The position numbers were made by a program, and so were the translations under genes. Of a DNA stretch of 64,000 nt, positions 33,274 through 42,125 are shown piece after piece. Source of the DNA: UBA5794 sp963714375 (lineage in GTDB: Bacteria; Actinomycetota; Acidimicrobiia; Spongiisociales; UBA5794); the NCBI GenBank assembly GCA_963714375.1, contig CAVQOG010000003.1, positions 1-64,000 on the forward strand. Reading direction: 5' to 3'. Position 1 is the first letter of the stretch. Each line of letters opens with the position of its first letter. A model generated the notes under the pieces. The model saw nothing but the letters and a program-made list of their open reading frames with translations, did no database searches and had not been told where the DNA came from.

Positions 33274-35031
33274 GTGCGACGCTACATCATTGCCGCCGCA
33301 ATCGCCGTGCCGCTGACCGCGGCACTGATCATTGTTGGGATGTATGCCTACGACGAGATCGCAACCAGTGACCAGGTGAGTCACGGGGTGTCGGCTGCAG
33401 GAGTCGATCTCTCGCGTATGACGCGTGATGAGGCCGAGGCGGCCGTTGCAGCGTACGAAGCAAATCTCGCCTCGCAACCGGTCGAGGTCATCGTCGAGGG
33501 GGAGACACTCACCGTGGATCCCACGGCGATCGGGTTCGATATCGACGAGGCCGATGTCGTCGATCAAGCAATGCGCGTTCGTCGCGCGTCCAACGGTTTC
33601 AGCAATTTCGTCAAATGGACGGGAACACGCTTTGGTGGGGCCGAGGTCGCCGTTGTCACGACCATCAACGATGAGGCCCTCGACGCGATTCTTACGGAGT
33701 GGGACCTCTCGGTCATCGATGAACCTGCGTATGACGGCGCAGTCGTCGTCGTCAATGGCGTCCCGACCGCCGAGTACCCACAGGCAGGGATACGGATCGA
33801 CCACGATGCTGCAGCCGACCTGATCCTCGCAGCCATCTCGGCGAGCAGCGATGAAGCGATCGTGCTTCCCCTCGTCGAAATCGAGCCACGTGTCGACGAT
33901 GCCGATGTAGATCACGCAGTTGCGCTCGCCACAGGTCTGGTGTCGCACGCCATTGTCCTTCGTCCCGAAGGCGAGACAACACCACTCATATTCAGCTCTG
34001 CCGGTCTCACCACGGCGTTGCGAAGCGAGATTGTCACGCATTCACCGGCAACTGTTGTCCCGTACCTCGATGAGGATGTCATCGAGGCAATAGCCCTTAC
34101 GCAGAGCGGAGTGTTTGAGGTTCCTCCGGTCGATGCTTCGTTCCGCTTCAACTCCGCAACCAAGGAAATCAGTGTGTTTCCTTCCAAGGTCGGACGTGTG
34201 ATCGACATTGATGCCATTGCCTCTGTGGTTTCTGAGGCAGCTCAGGGAACACGGTCGGGGACCATTCCGATGATGGAAGGAGCGCAACCGGCCCTTACGA
34301 CGGAATTGGCAGAAGCGATGGGTCCATTCGGGGAGGTGTCGACATTCACCACAAGTCATTCCTGCTGTGAAAACCGCGTGGTGAACATCCAGCTTCTGGC
34401 TGATGAGATCAACGGCCAATGGGTGATGCCAGGAGAGACCTTCTCTATCAACGACACGGCAGGAAAACGAACAACCGCCGAGGGATACTTACGGGCGGGA
34501 GCGATCATCGGTGGCGAGGTCACATGCTGCGACAACCCTGCGAACGTCGGGGGTGGGACAAGCCAGTTTGCGACAACGTTCTACAACGCCGTGTTCTTCG
34601 GGTGCTACGAGGACGTGTTCCATCAGCCGCACAGCCTCTATTTCTCTCGATACCCATTCGTTCGGGAAGCAACGCTCGGCTTTCCAGCTCCCGACGTCAA
34701 GTTCAGAAACGATTCGGACTCGGTCGTCTACATCGAGACGAGCTACACACCGTCATCGATAACGGTCACCCTCTTTGGAAACAACGGTGGCAGGACCTGC
34801 GAATCGCAGCGGAACGGCAACACCGTGACCCGCGTCATGACCCACCCAGATGGTTCCGTGACAACACAGGATTGGACCTGGAACTACCGCAGTAAGAAGA
34901 AGAGCACCCCCACGACCACCCAGCCCCCGTCCAGCTCAACGACGACAACGACCGTCGCGTCGTCATCGACAACATCGACAACCGCTGCTCCCCCACCGTC
35001 GTCATCGACAACAACCACTGTCGCGCCGTGA
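33274..35031 (+). CDS. VanW-family exported protein with peptidoglycan-binding-like domain
   Basis: This 585-residue protein has a membrane anchor at residues 5-27, two YoaR-type putative peptidoglycan-binding modules (about 35-150 and 200-330) and a VanW domain (about 350-500) with the INGQWVMPGETFSIND and GGGTSQFATTFYNAVF motifs. The last 50 residues are nearly all Ser, Thr and Pro, a wall-spanning or glycosylated tail. VanW proteins are linked to cell-wall metabolism but their activity is unknown. The start is a GTG with CAGGAGAG upstream. Confidence 0.92.
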   Translation: MRRYIIAAAIAVPLTAALIIVGMYAYDEIATSDQVSHGVSAAGVDLSRMTRDEAEAAVAAYEANLASQPVEVIVEGETLTVDPTAIGFDIDEADVVDQAMRVRRASNGFSNFVKWTGTRFGGAEVAVVTTINDEALDAILTEWDLSVIDEPAYDGAVVVVNGVPTAEYPQAGIRIDHDAAADLILAAISASSDEAIVLPLVEIEPRVDDADVDHAVALATGLVSHAIVLRPEGETTPLIFSSAGLTTALRSEIVTHSPATVVPYLDEDVIEAIALTQSGVFEVPPVDASFRFNSATKEISVFPSKVGRVIDIDAIASVVSEAAQGTRSGTIPMMEGAQPALTTELAEAMGPFGEVSTFTTSHSCCENRVVNIQLLADEINGQWVMPGETFSINDTAGKRTTAEGYLRAGAIIGGEVTCCDNPANVGGGTSQFATTFYNAVFFGCYEDVFHQPHSLYFSRYPFVREATLGFPAPDVKFRNDSDSVVYIETSYTPSSITVTLFGNNGGRTCESQRNGNTVTRVMTHPDGSVTTQDWTWNYRSKKKSTPTTTQPPSSSTTTTTVASSSTTSTTAAPPPSSSTTTTVAP

Positions 35032-35133
35032 CGAAGACTCCGTAGCTTTCGACGTGTCGCATCATGACGGGGTCATCGTCGGCAGGTAGATGCCTCAGGA
35101 CGTAGCATCGACGCAACCGACGACGGAGGAAAC

Positions 35134-35505
35134 ATGGAACTCGGGACGTTTTCAATCAGTCTGAGCGTGAAGGACATGTCCGTATCTCGGACCTTCTACG
35201 AGAATCTCGGATTCTCGATGATCGGCGGCGACGGTGAAGCATGGACGATCATGGGCAACGGGAGCCATGTGATTGGTCTCTTCCACGGTATGTTTGAGGG
35301 CAACATCCTGACCTTCAACCCAGGATGGTCGGAACCCGGCGTTGTCGCTACGCAAGCAACCGATATCCGGGAAATCGCTACCGACTTGAGAGCTGCGGGG
35401 GTACCGATTGAAAACGACACCACCGTCGACACGATCAGTGGACCGGCGAGCTTCTCAATCACGGACCCAGACGGCAACGCAATCCTCGTAGACCAGCACG
35501 TCTGA
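35134..35505 (+). CDS. VOC (glyoxalase/bleomycin resistance) family protein
   Basis: The 123-residue protein is one vicinal-oxygen-chelate domain. It opens with GTFSISLSVKDMSVSRTFYENLGF and ends with SITDPDGNAILVDQH, both typical of the family. The metal-binding residues of true glyoxalase I are not fully conserved in short members and the substrate is unknown. GGAGGAAAC precedes the ATG, and TAGCAT about 30 bases upstream could be the -10. Confidence 0.9.
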   Translation: MELGTFSISLSVKDMSVSRTFYENLGFSMIGGDGEAWTIMGNGSHVIGLFHGMFEGNILTFNPGWSEPGVVATQATDIREIATDLRAAGVPIENDTTVDTISGPASFSITDPDGNAILVDQHV

Positions 35506-35580
35506 CTTCTGAATTCTGACTTCTGAATTCTGACTTCTGACGCCCCCTGGCTGTGAGCCGAAAGCTGTAAGCCGTAAGCT
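35501..35580. repeat. TCTGACTTCTGAAT tandem repeat and AGCTGTAAGCCGTAAGC repeat
   Basis: A 14-base unit, TCTGACTTCTGAAT, is repeated three times (35501-35542), followed by CTGTGAGCCGAAAGCTGTAAGCC. The repeats start inside the stop region of the VOC gene and run up to the -10 of the tryptophanase gene. Confidence 0.85.
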
Positions 35581-35587
35581 CTGTTCC

Positions 35588-36970
35588 ATGGAATCACACA
35601 CGATCATCGAGCCGTTTCGGATCCACACGGTTCAGGCAATTGACCTTCCAACTGCCGAGCAACGCGAAGCCGCCCTGATCCGTTCCGGCTACAACTTGTT
35701 CGGCTTGCACGCGGATGAGGTCATCATCGATCTCCTGACCGATTCAGGCACTGGAGCGATGTCGGCGGACCAGTGGGCAGGAATGATGCGCGGCGACGAG
35801 TCATACGCAGGGAGCCGCTCCTTTTTCCGTTTCGAGTCCGCTGTCAAGGACATCACGGGTTTCGAACATGTCATTCCGACCCATCAGGGCAGAGCGGCCG
35901 AAAAGATCCTGTTCTCCGTCGCGGTCTCCGAGGGCGATGTCGTTCCGAACAACACCCACTTCGACACGACCCGTGCCAACGTCGAGTACCAAGGTGCTGA
36001 AGCTCGCGACCTCGTGATCCCTGAAGGGCGCGACCCGTCTGCGATCCTGCCATTCAAAGGAAACATGGACGTTGGCGCTCTTCGAGCCACGATCACCGAG
36101 GTCGGTGTGGACCGCATCCCGATGGTGATGATCACCGTGACCAACAACTCCGGTGGTGGGCAGCCCGTTTCTATGGAGAACGTGCGAGCCGTGCGCAAGG
36201 TATGCGACGAATTTGGTCTCCCACTGATCTTCGATGCATGCCGGTTTGCCGAAAACGCTTGGTTCATCAAGCTGCGCGAAGACGGTTATGCCGACAAGAC
36301 GCCCAAAGAGATCGCCCAAGAGATGTTCTCCTACGGCGACGGAGCGACCATGTCGGCCAAGAAGGACGGCCTCGCCAACATCGGCGGTTTCCTTGCCCTC
36401 AACAACAGCGAGTGGGCGATGAATGCGCGCAACATACTGATCCTCACCGAAGGCTTCCCCACGTACGGAGGTCTCGCTGGATACGACCTCGAGGCCATAG
36501 CGGTCGGCCTGGAGGAGGTGCTCGACGAGAACTACCTGCGGTACCGCATCCGATCGACTGAGTACCTCGCTGACAAGGTCAACGATGCTGGCGTGCCGAT
36601 CGTTCTCCCTGCTGGCGGACATGCCGTGTACATCGATGCCGCGTCGCTGCTCCCACACATTCCGGCGCACCGGTATCCGGCGCAGGCGCTTGCCATCGAG
36701 CTGTACCGAACTGGCGGCGTGCGCGGAGTCGAGATCGGCACGGCAATGTTCGGGAGGGCAAATCCGGACGGACCTGATACACCAGCCACCATGGAGTTGG
36801 TCAGGCTTGCAATACCGAGACGCATGTACACCCAGAGCCACATCGACTACACGGCGGAAGTCGTAATCGATGTCGCACAGCGGGCCGCGCGTCTGGGCGG
36901 CTACCGGATCACCGAACAGGCACCTTGGCTCCGCCACTTCACCTGCAGGTTCGAACCAATCGACGCGTAA
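35588..36970 (+). CDS. tnaA: Tryptophanase
   Basis: The 460-residue PLP enzyme matches tryptophanase along its length: DLLTDSGTGAMS near residue 49, GDESYAGSRSFF near 70, PTHQGRAAEKI near 97, FDACRFAENAWFIK near 215, and the PLP Lys in TMSAKKDGLANIGG near 257. The C-terminal LRHFT keeps the His that marks tryptophanase; tyrosine phenol-lyase has Phe there. It would split tryptophan to indole, pyruvate and ammonia. No tryptophan permease or leader peptide is next to it. TAAGCT at 35575-35580 is 7 bases before the ATG, so the mRNA appears leaderless and tna-type leader control is unlikely. Confidence 0.93.
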   Translation: MESHTIIEPFRIHTVQAIDLPTAEQREAALIRSGYNLFGLHADEVIIDLLTDSGTGAMSADQWAGMMRGDESYAGSRSFFRFESAVKDITGFEHVIPTHQGRAAEKILFSVAVSEGDVVPNNTHFDTTRANVEYQGAEARDLVIPEGRDPSAILPFKGNMDVGALRATITEVGVDRIPMVMITVTNNSGGGQPVSMENVRAVRKVCDEFGLPLIFDACRFAENAWFIKLREDGYADKTPKEIAQEMFSYGDGATMSAKKDGLANIGGFLALNNSEWAMNARNILILTEGFPTYGGLAGYDLEAIAVGLEEVLDENYLRYRIRSTEYLADKVNDAGVPIVLPAGGHAVYIDAASLLPHIPAHRYPAQALAIELYRTGGVRGVEIGTAMFGRANPDGPDTPATMELVRLAIPRRMYTQSHIDYTAEVVIDVAQRAARLGGYRITEQAPWLRHFTCRFEPIDA

Positions 36971-36997
36971 CAACGGACATGGTGGACGGATCGACGA

Positions 36998-38185
36998 TCA
37001 GGCAGGTCGCTCTGGGGCGGCCGGAGCAGTATTCACGATGACGAGGTCTGAGACAACCTGACCAAGTGTGACAGCGGCGACCAAGAGCACGAGGACAGTC
37101 GGCCCGAAGCCTCCGAACAACCCAACCACTGCCACCGCTGCGACACCAACCAGTCGCCCCTTGATAATGGTTCCTCGCACCTCATCGCCTTCAGCACGGC
37201 GGGATGCCTCGAGGATGAGCGCCATCGAGAGGAGCGCTACGCCGATGGCACCGACGAGGAGCCATCGCTCAGAATCGTGCCAATCCTCTGGGTGGGCGGC
37301 AGCGACAATGGCGTGCTCAACACCGACGCCAGCCGCGGCAATCGACGCAGCGAGGGGCACGTGTGCGTAGATCCACACGGTCGGACGCCAGTTCTTTTCA
37401 TCGCCGCGCCTTCTGACGTTGAAGCCGTCAAGATTGTCGAAGTAGATCCACCAGAGGCTCGTGGCGATCGCAACGCCGACGATCGTTGTGATCGTCGCGG
37501 TGACGTCCCAGTTCACATGGCCGAGCCCGACAATCGCCGCGGCAATCGACTCGCCGAGAACCAAGATCGTGAAGAGACCGAAACGCTCCGGCAGATGTGA
37601 GACATCGAGCGGGACCCGAGCTTGCTCGCGTCGCATGACGTACGGGGTTGCAAGGTCAATCGCAAGTGCTATCGCCCAGACCCAGAAACGACCGGGTTCC
37701 GGCACGAAGATCGCAGCCACCCAGAACACCGCGGCAATCCCGAACCCCTTCAGGTAACCACCGCAGAGAACACGCGCTGGTTCAACGTGCAAATACGCCC
37801 GTGCATACAGCGCAAGGAGGATCAACCTCGCTGCCGCGTACCCGATGGCGAAGGCGAGCGTTGACGCTGATTCCCCCGTGGAAAGCGAAGCCCCGATGAC
37901 AACGATCGCCACAATTTGTGCGGCAGCGAAGTTGCGGTACACGAAGTCGTCCGTGTCAAAGCGATCTGCATAGAAGGTGTGGCTTGCCCACAGCCACCAC
38001 AACAGGAAGAAGTATCCCGAATACGAGATGACACCCTCCCAGGACGAATCCGCCAGCAGTCGCCCTCCCAAGACGGCGACTGCAGCGACAAAGACCAGGT
38101 CGTAGAAGAGCTCGAGCCATGTCGCGGTCCGTTCGCTTTCGTCAAGCGTCCTGAGCCGCGGAGGGCGTATCGACGCGAGTCTCAC
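36998..38185 (-). CDS. LtrA-family membrane protein
   Basis: The 395-residue protein is an integral membrane protein of the low temperature requirement A family with about ten hydrophobic segments. The N-terminal ATWLELFYDLVFVAAVAVLG run is its hallmark. The function is unknown; the name comes from a cold-sensitive Listeria mutant. Its ATG overlaps the stop codon of the metallo-hydrolase gene by ATGA, so it is the second gene of a two-gene operon. A poorly defined gap of 27 bases separates it from the convergent tryptophanase gene. Confidence 0.92.
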   Translation of the reverse strand: MRLASIRPPRLRTLDESERTATWLELFYDLVFVAAVAVLGGRLLADSSWEGVISYSGYFFLLWWLWASHTFYADRFDTDDFVYRNFAAAQIVAIVVIGASLSTGESASTLAFAIGYAAARLILLALYARAYLHVEPARVLCGGYLKGFGIAAVFWVAAIFVPEPGRFWVWAIALAIDLATPYVMRREQARVPLDVSHLPERFGLFTILVLGESIAAAIVGLGHVNWDVTATITTIVGVAIATSLWWIYFDNLDGFNVRRRGDEKNWRPTVWIYAHVPLAASIAAAGVGVEHAIVAAAHPEDWHDSERWLLVGAIGVALLSMALILEASRRAEGDEVRGTIIKGRLVGVAAVAVVGLFGGFGPTVLVLLVAAVTLGQVVSDLVIVNTAPAAPERPA

Positions 38186-38997
38186 AACACGATCTCAAGG
38201 CCGGGCTCGGCGCCGACCGTGTTGGAGAACGCCGCACTGGCCACTTCGATCATTGCATCCACCGCGGCATCGCTGCGCGTCGGTTCGTGGCTCGTCAGAA
38301 TGAGTTCGTCCGCCCCCACACGGTCTGCCATCGCTACCGCGTTCTCCCACGTCGAGTGGCCCCAACCGATGTGGCTCGGAGCCTCATCGGGGAGATACTG
38401 AGCGTCATGCATGAGCACGTCGACACCGTCGATCGCCTCGGCCACGACGTCATCGCAATCCGAACCCGACTCATGGTCAGTCACGATGGCAAGGCTCCGA
38501 TTCGGTCCGTCGATGCGGTAGCCGACCGCCCCTTGTGGGTGCTGAACCGGGAATGTCGTGACGGTGATGGGTCCAACCGTGGTTGGGCCGTCGATGCCGT
38601 GAAACGCCACAGGCTCAGGTGCATCCTGGAGCGCAACTGGGAACCAAGGAGGCCGAATGGCGTCGGTCAGCATCGACTCAGGATCATCCGGGCCAAAGAA
38701 GGTGAACAGGCAAGCACCGGCCCACACTTCACCGAGCATCGAGACACCCTGGATGTGGTCCCAGTGGTAGTGCGTGAGGAACACGGGAATCGCCCCTGCA
38801 AGCTCGAGCCCGAAGGACCGAAATGCCATCAATCCGGTACCAGCGTCGATGAAGGCGCGGATCACCGATCCCTCGGCAATCGCGATGCACGTCGTTGATC
38901 CGCCGTACCGAAGGAATTCTGGTCCCGACACGGGGATCGAGCCACGCGCTCCCAGGACGATGGCACGCAGCTTGGATGCGGGTTCTTGTGCTGACAC
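38182..38997 (-). CDS. Metallo-beta-lactamase-fold hydrolase
   Basis: The 271-residue enzyme has a metallo-beta-lactamase fold. The metal motif is THYHWDHIQG near residue 77, with further ligands in HPQGAVG, TDHESG and DAQY, and HSTWENA plus TSHEP at the end, as in the phosphodiesterase/RNase Z-like branch. The opening GARGSIPVSGPEFLRYGGSTTC is typical of the GSIPV-type group. I chose the GTG at 38995-38997: TAGGTT lies 7 bases before it (39005-39010), as in the other leaderless genes. It is coupled to ltrA. Confidence 0.92.
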   Translation of the reverse strand: MSAQEPASKLRAIVLGARGSIPVSGPEFLRYGGSTTCIAIAEGSVIRAFIDAGTGLMAFRSFGLELAGAIPVFLTHYHWDHIQGVSMLGEVWAGACLFTFFGPDDPESMLTDAIRPPWFPVALQDAPEPVAFHGIDGPTTVGPITVTTFPVQHPQGAVGYRIDGPNRSLAIVTDHESGSDCDDVVAEAIDGVDVLMHDAQYLPDEAPSHIGWGHSTWENAVAMADRVGADELILTSHEPTRSDAAVDAMIEVASAAFSNTVGAEPGLEIVL

Positions 38998-39099
38998 GCG
39001 CGTCAACCTAGCGGTCTCGGCATGGCGTTGTGGCCGCGCGAACCACGACATTGACCGGTAGGCTCGACCCGCAGCGTCGTGGGAGCAACCGGAGGGCAG

Positions 39100-40749
39100 A
39101 TGAGCAAACCGATCATTGTCACGGTCGATGACGACCCTCAGGTGCTCGCTGCCGTTCGGAGAGATCTGAGAGCCAACTACGCGGCCGACTATCAGATTGT
39201 CTCTGCCGCATCGGGGGCCGAAGCACTTGAGACGCTGGGAGAGATCCGCAGCAGGGGACAAGTTGTTGCTCTCTTTGTTGTCGATCAACGCATGCCAGAC
39301 ATGTCTGGTACCGAGTTCCTGGTCGAAGCAATCAAGGTATTCCCCGAAGCAAAGCGACTCCTCCTCACGGCCTACGCCGACACCGACGCCGCCATCCAGG
39401 CAATAAACGAAGTCGGCATCGACCACTACCTCCTCAAGCCATGGGACCCTCCGGATGACAAGCTCTACCCCATTCTCGACGACGTCCTCATGGACTGGAA
39501 TGCACACGTAGGTGCTCCCTTCGATGGGATTCGGGTTCTCGGCACCTCGTGGTCTCCATCGACCTACGAGGTCAAAAAGTTCCTCGCCCGCAACGAAGTC
39601 CCCTATCGGTACATCGACATTGAGCGCGATGCCGACGCAGCAGCGATTGTGAATGCATCCGGCCACGCCGTGGCTCTTCCGCTCGTAATACTCGCCGATG
39701 ACACGCAGATCTGGAACCCGGATCGCCACGACCTTGCTTCGGCCATCGGCATCCATTCGGTGGCCGAGGCGCCGTTCTATGACCTTGTCATCGTTGGCGG
39801 AGGGCCAGCAGGTCTGGCTGCTGCGGTGTATGGATCATCGGAAGGGCTTGCCACTGCGCTCATCGAACGCGAGGCACCGGGAGGGCAGGCAGGAACGTCG
39901 TCGCGCATTGAGAACTACCTGGGATTTCCGAAGGGTTTGAGTGGGGCGGACCTTGCACGAAGGGCCATTGCGCAAGCCACGCGGCTCGGCGCCGAGCTGA
40001 TCACGGCGGTGGAGGTAACGGGCGTCACGGTCGATGGGAATGCAAAAACCGTACACCTGTCTGATGGCTCGCATCTCATGGCGAGCGCGGTCATCGTTGC
40101 AAGCGGTATGACCGTCCGCAGACTTGACGTTCCCGGCTACCAGCAGTACGAGGGTGCTGGCGTGTACTACGGAGCCGCCGCCACTGAGGCGGCAACATAC
40201 AAGGACCGGCCTGTTTACGTCATCGGAGGCGCCAATAGCGCGGGTCAGGCGGCGGTGATGTTCTCAAAGACGTCGAGCACGGTCACGATGATTGTGCGCT
40301 CCACGTCCCTTGAAGAGAAGATGTCGCAGTACCTCGTGGATCAGATTGCGGGGATCGACAACATCGAGGTCTTGACGTCAACGCAGGTGATCGAGGTCAC
40401 CGGTGACAGCGGTGTGGAAGCGATCCATCTCCGAAACACCGAAACTGGCGGCGAAGAAGTCCGAGACGCATCAGCACTTTTTGTCTTCGTTGGGGCGGTC
40501 CCCCACTCCGCGTTCCTCACAGATCTTGTTTCGATGAATGACAAAGGGTTCATCTACACCGGTACGGATGTGGTCGCGTTCACAGACACTTGGCGTGAGG
40601 TCCGTGATCCGTACCATCTTGAGACAAGTGTTCCTGGGGTGTTCGCTGCTGGGGATGTCAGGGAGGGGGCGGTACGCAGGGTTGCGAGCGCCGTTGGTGA
40701 GGGATCCGTGGCTGTGACGTTCGTCCACCGGTATTTGGCGAGCGTATGA
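39100..40749 (+). CDS. Response regulator - glutaredoxin-like - thioredoxin reductase-like fusion
   Basis: This 549-residue fusion has a receiver domain (residues 1-130, with VTVDDDP, the phospho-acceptor Asp in VVDQRMPDMSGT, and the LLKPW Lys), a glutaredoxin-like domain (about 145-220) and a flavin oxidoreductase of the thioredoxin reductase type (about 228-549, GGGPAGLAAAVYG and GVFAAGDVREG). Both redox Cys pairs are gone: the Grx site reads SPSTYE and the TrxR site GAAATEA. It may therefore pass electrons by flavin alone or be a signalling protein. GGAGGG precedes the ATG. The stop overlaps the kinase start by ATGA, so the two form a two-component pair. Confidence 0.92.
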   Translation: MSKPIIVTVDDDPQVLAAVRRDLRANYAADYQIVSAASGAEALETLGEIRSRGQVVALFVVDQRMPDMSGTEFLVEAIKVFPEAKRLLLTAYADTDAAIQAINEVGIDHYLLKPWDPPDDKLYPILDDVLMDWNAHVGAPFDGIRVLGTSWSPSTYEVKKFLARNEVPYRYIDIERDADAAAIVNASGHAVALPLVILADDTQIWNPDRHDLASAIGIHSVAEAPFYDLVIVGGGPAGLAAAVYGSSEGLATALIEREAPGGQAGTSSRIENYLGFPKGLSGADLARRAIAQATRLGAELITAVEVTGVTVDGNAKTVHLSDGSHLMASAVIVASGMTVRRLDVPGYQQYEGAGVYYGAAATEAATYKDRPVYVIGGANSAGQAAVMFSKTSSTVTMIVRSTSLEEKMSQYLVDQIAGIDNIEVLTSTQVIEVTGDSGVEAIHLRNTETGGEEVRDASALFVFVGAVPHSAFLTDLVSMNDKGFIYTGTDVVAFTDTWREVRDPYHLETSVPGVFAAGDVREGAVRRVASAVGEGSVAVTFVHRYLASV

Positions 40750-42107
40750 GTGGTTTTGACCTGCGGTCGGTGTCGCTGTTTGAGCACCTCCCCGAAGGTT
40801 CCCTCGAGATGCTGTCGGAAAGCCTCATCGATTGCGGATTGGCAGACGGAGAAACCCTGTTCGATGAGGGCGATGTCGGAGACAGGGCGTACATCATCAC
40901 GAGCGGGGAGCTCGAGATTCTCAAGGAGGCGGCAGGTCGACAGGTGCGAATCGCCGTTATCGGAGAAGGCGTCATCGTTGGCGAAATGGCGCTCCTGACC
41001 GCCGAGCCGAGAAACGCCGCGGCCCGAGCACTGTCCGAGGTCTCACTCGTCGCTATCCCGAAGGACGCTTTCGACGCAGTCCTCGCTTCGAGTGCCGAAG
41101 CGACGCGAGCCCTCTTCGATGTGTTTCTCCAACGCTGGCGAGAACAAGAGGATCGTCTCAGACAATCGGAACGCATGGCACAGATCGGGGTTCTCACCGC
41201 CGGGCTTGCCCATGAGATGAACAACCCTGCCGCTGCGGTCACCCGAGGGGCCAACGAGCTGCGACCTGCAATCGATCGCTACGTCGTGGCAGCCAAGGCA
41301 ATGCCATCTGACCTCAAGCTTCCGTTCAGGCTGGCGGAGCGTGAACGCTCCGTGCTGTCTGGCATGGACCGGGCCGATCGAGAGGAAGCATTGGAGGATG
41401 CCCTCGCCGAACTCGGCTTGGCAGATCCGTGGAGGTTCTCCTCGTCGCTTGTCGAAGCCGGTTTCGCCCTTGAAGATCTTGCCACGATTCCTCGTGACCA
41501 TGCCTCGCTGGTAGTGGAGGTGATGGCTGCCGAAGCCGACGCCTACTCCCTCCTTGCAGAGATCGACGAGGGATCGAAACGACTATCGGAGCTCGTTGGT
41601 GCGCTCAAGTCATATTCCTTTCTCGATCAGGCCCCGGTGCAGGAGGTCGATGTCCCCAAGGGCATCGAGGACACGCTTCTGATCCTGCGATCCAAGACCA
41701 AGGACATCGAAATTGAGCGCAACTACGAAGACGGCCTACCAGCCATTACTGCGTACGGCAGCCAGCTCAATCAGGTATGGACGAACTTGATAGACAACGC
41801 GAGCGATTCAGTCCGGGACTCAGCGACCCATGACCCGAGGATCTCGATCCGAGCTGTTGCGGTGGACGACTGCATCGTGGTGACCATTCACGACAATGGA
41901 CCGGGGATTCCTCGCGATGTCCAGGACCGCATCTTCGAGAAGTTCTACACAACCAAGGAGCCGGGAAAGGGCACGGGTCTCGGGCTCGACACCGTGTACA
42001 GCATCGTCGTGAACCAGCACCGAGGGGCCATCACCGTCGATTCGGTACCGGGCTCAACGACCTTCACGGTCAAGATCCCTCGGGATCAAGACACTGCCGT
42101 GGTGTGA
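40746..42107 (+). CDS. Histidine kinase with N-terminal cyclic-nucleotide-binding-type domain
   Basis: The 453-residue kinase has a cNMP-binding (CRP-like) domain (about residues 10-125), a long helical region with the H-box GLAHEMNNPAAAV near 155, and an HATPase_c domain (about 325-450) with the N-box NLIDNASDSV, DNGPGIP and GTGLGLDTV. There is no membrane segment, so the kinase is cytosolic. The phosphate acceptor is the His of the H-box. Its likely target is the receiver domain of the fused flavoprotein encoded just upstream, to which it is translationally coupled. The ligand of the cNMP domain is unknown. Confidence 0.93.
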   Translation: MSGFDLRSVSLFEHLPEGSLEMLSESLIDCGLADGETLFDEGDVGDRAYIITSGELEILKEAAGRQVRIAVIGEGVIVGEMALLTAEPRNAAARALSEVSLVAIPKDAFDAVLASSAEATRALFDVFLQRWREQEDRLRQSERMAQIGVLTAGLAHEMNNPAAAVTRGANELRPAIDRYVVAAKAMPSDLKLPFRLAERERSVLSGMDRADREEALEDALAELGLADPWRFSSSLVEAGFALEDLATIPRDHASLVVEVMAAEADAYSLLAEIDEGSKRLSELVGALKSYSFLDQAPVQEVDVPKGIEDTLLILRSKTKDIEIERNYEDGLPAITAYGSQLNQVWTNLIDNASDSVRDSATHDPRISIRAVAVDDCIVVTIHDNGPGIPRDVQDRIFEKFYTTKEPGKGTGLGLDTVYSIVVNQHRGAITVDSVPGSTTFTVKIPRDQDTAVV

Positions 42108-42125
42108 GCGACCTGAGCGCTTGGC

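Noticed and set aside
33169..34041. Minus-strand frame of 290 codons opposite the VanW gene
   Set aside because: VanW and its repeats are clear on the plus strand; the antisense frame has Cys/Arg-rich random composition.
35801..36973. Minus-strand frame of 390 codons opposite tryptophanase
   Set aside because: Tryptophanase is certain on the plus strand.
38998..39756. Upstream extension of the metallo-hydrolase frame
   Set aside because: It is antisense to the receiver-domain gene; the TAGGTT-7-GTG pattern marks the start at 38997.
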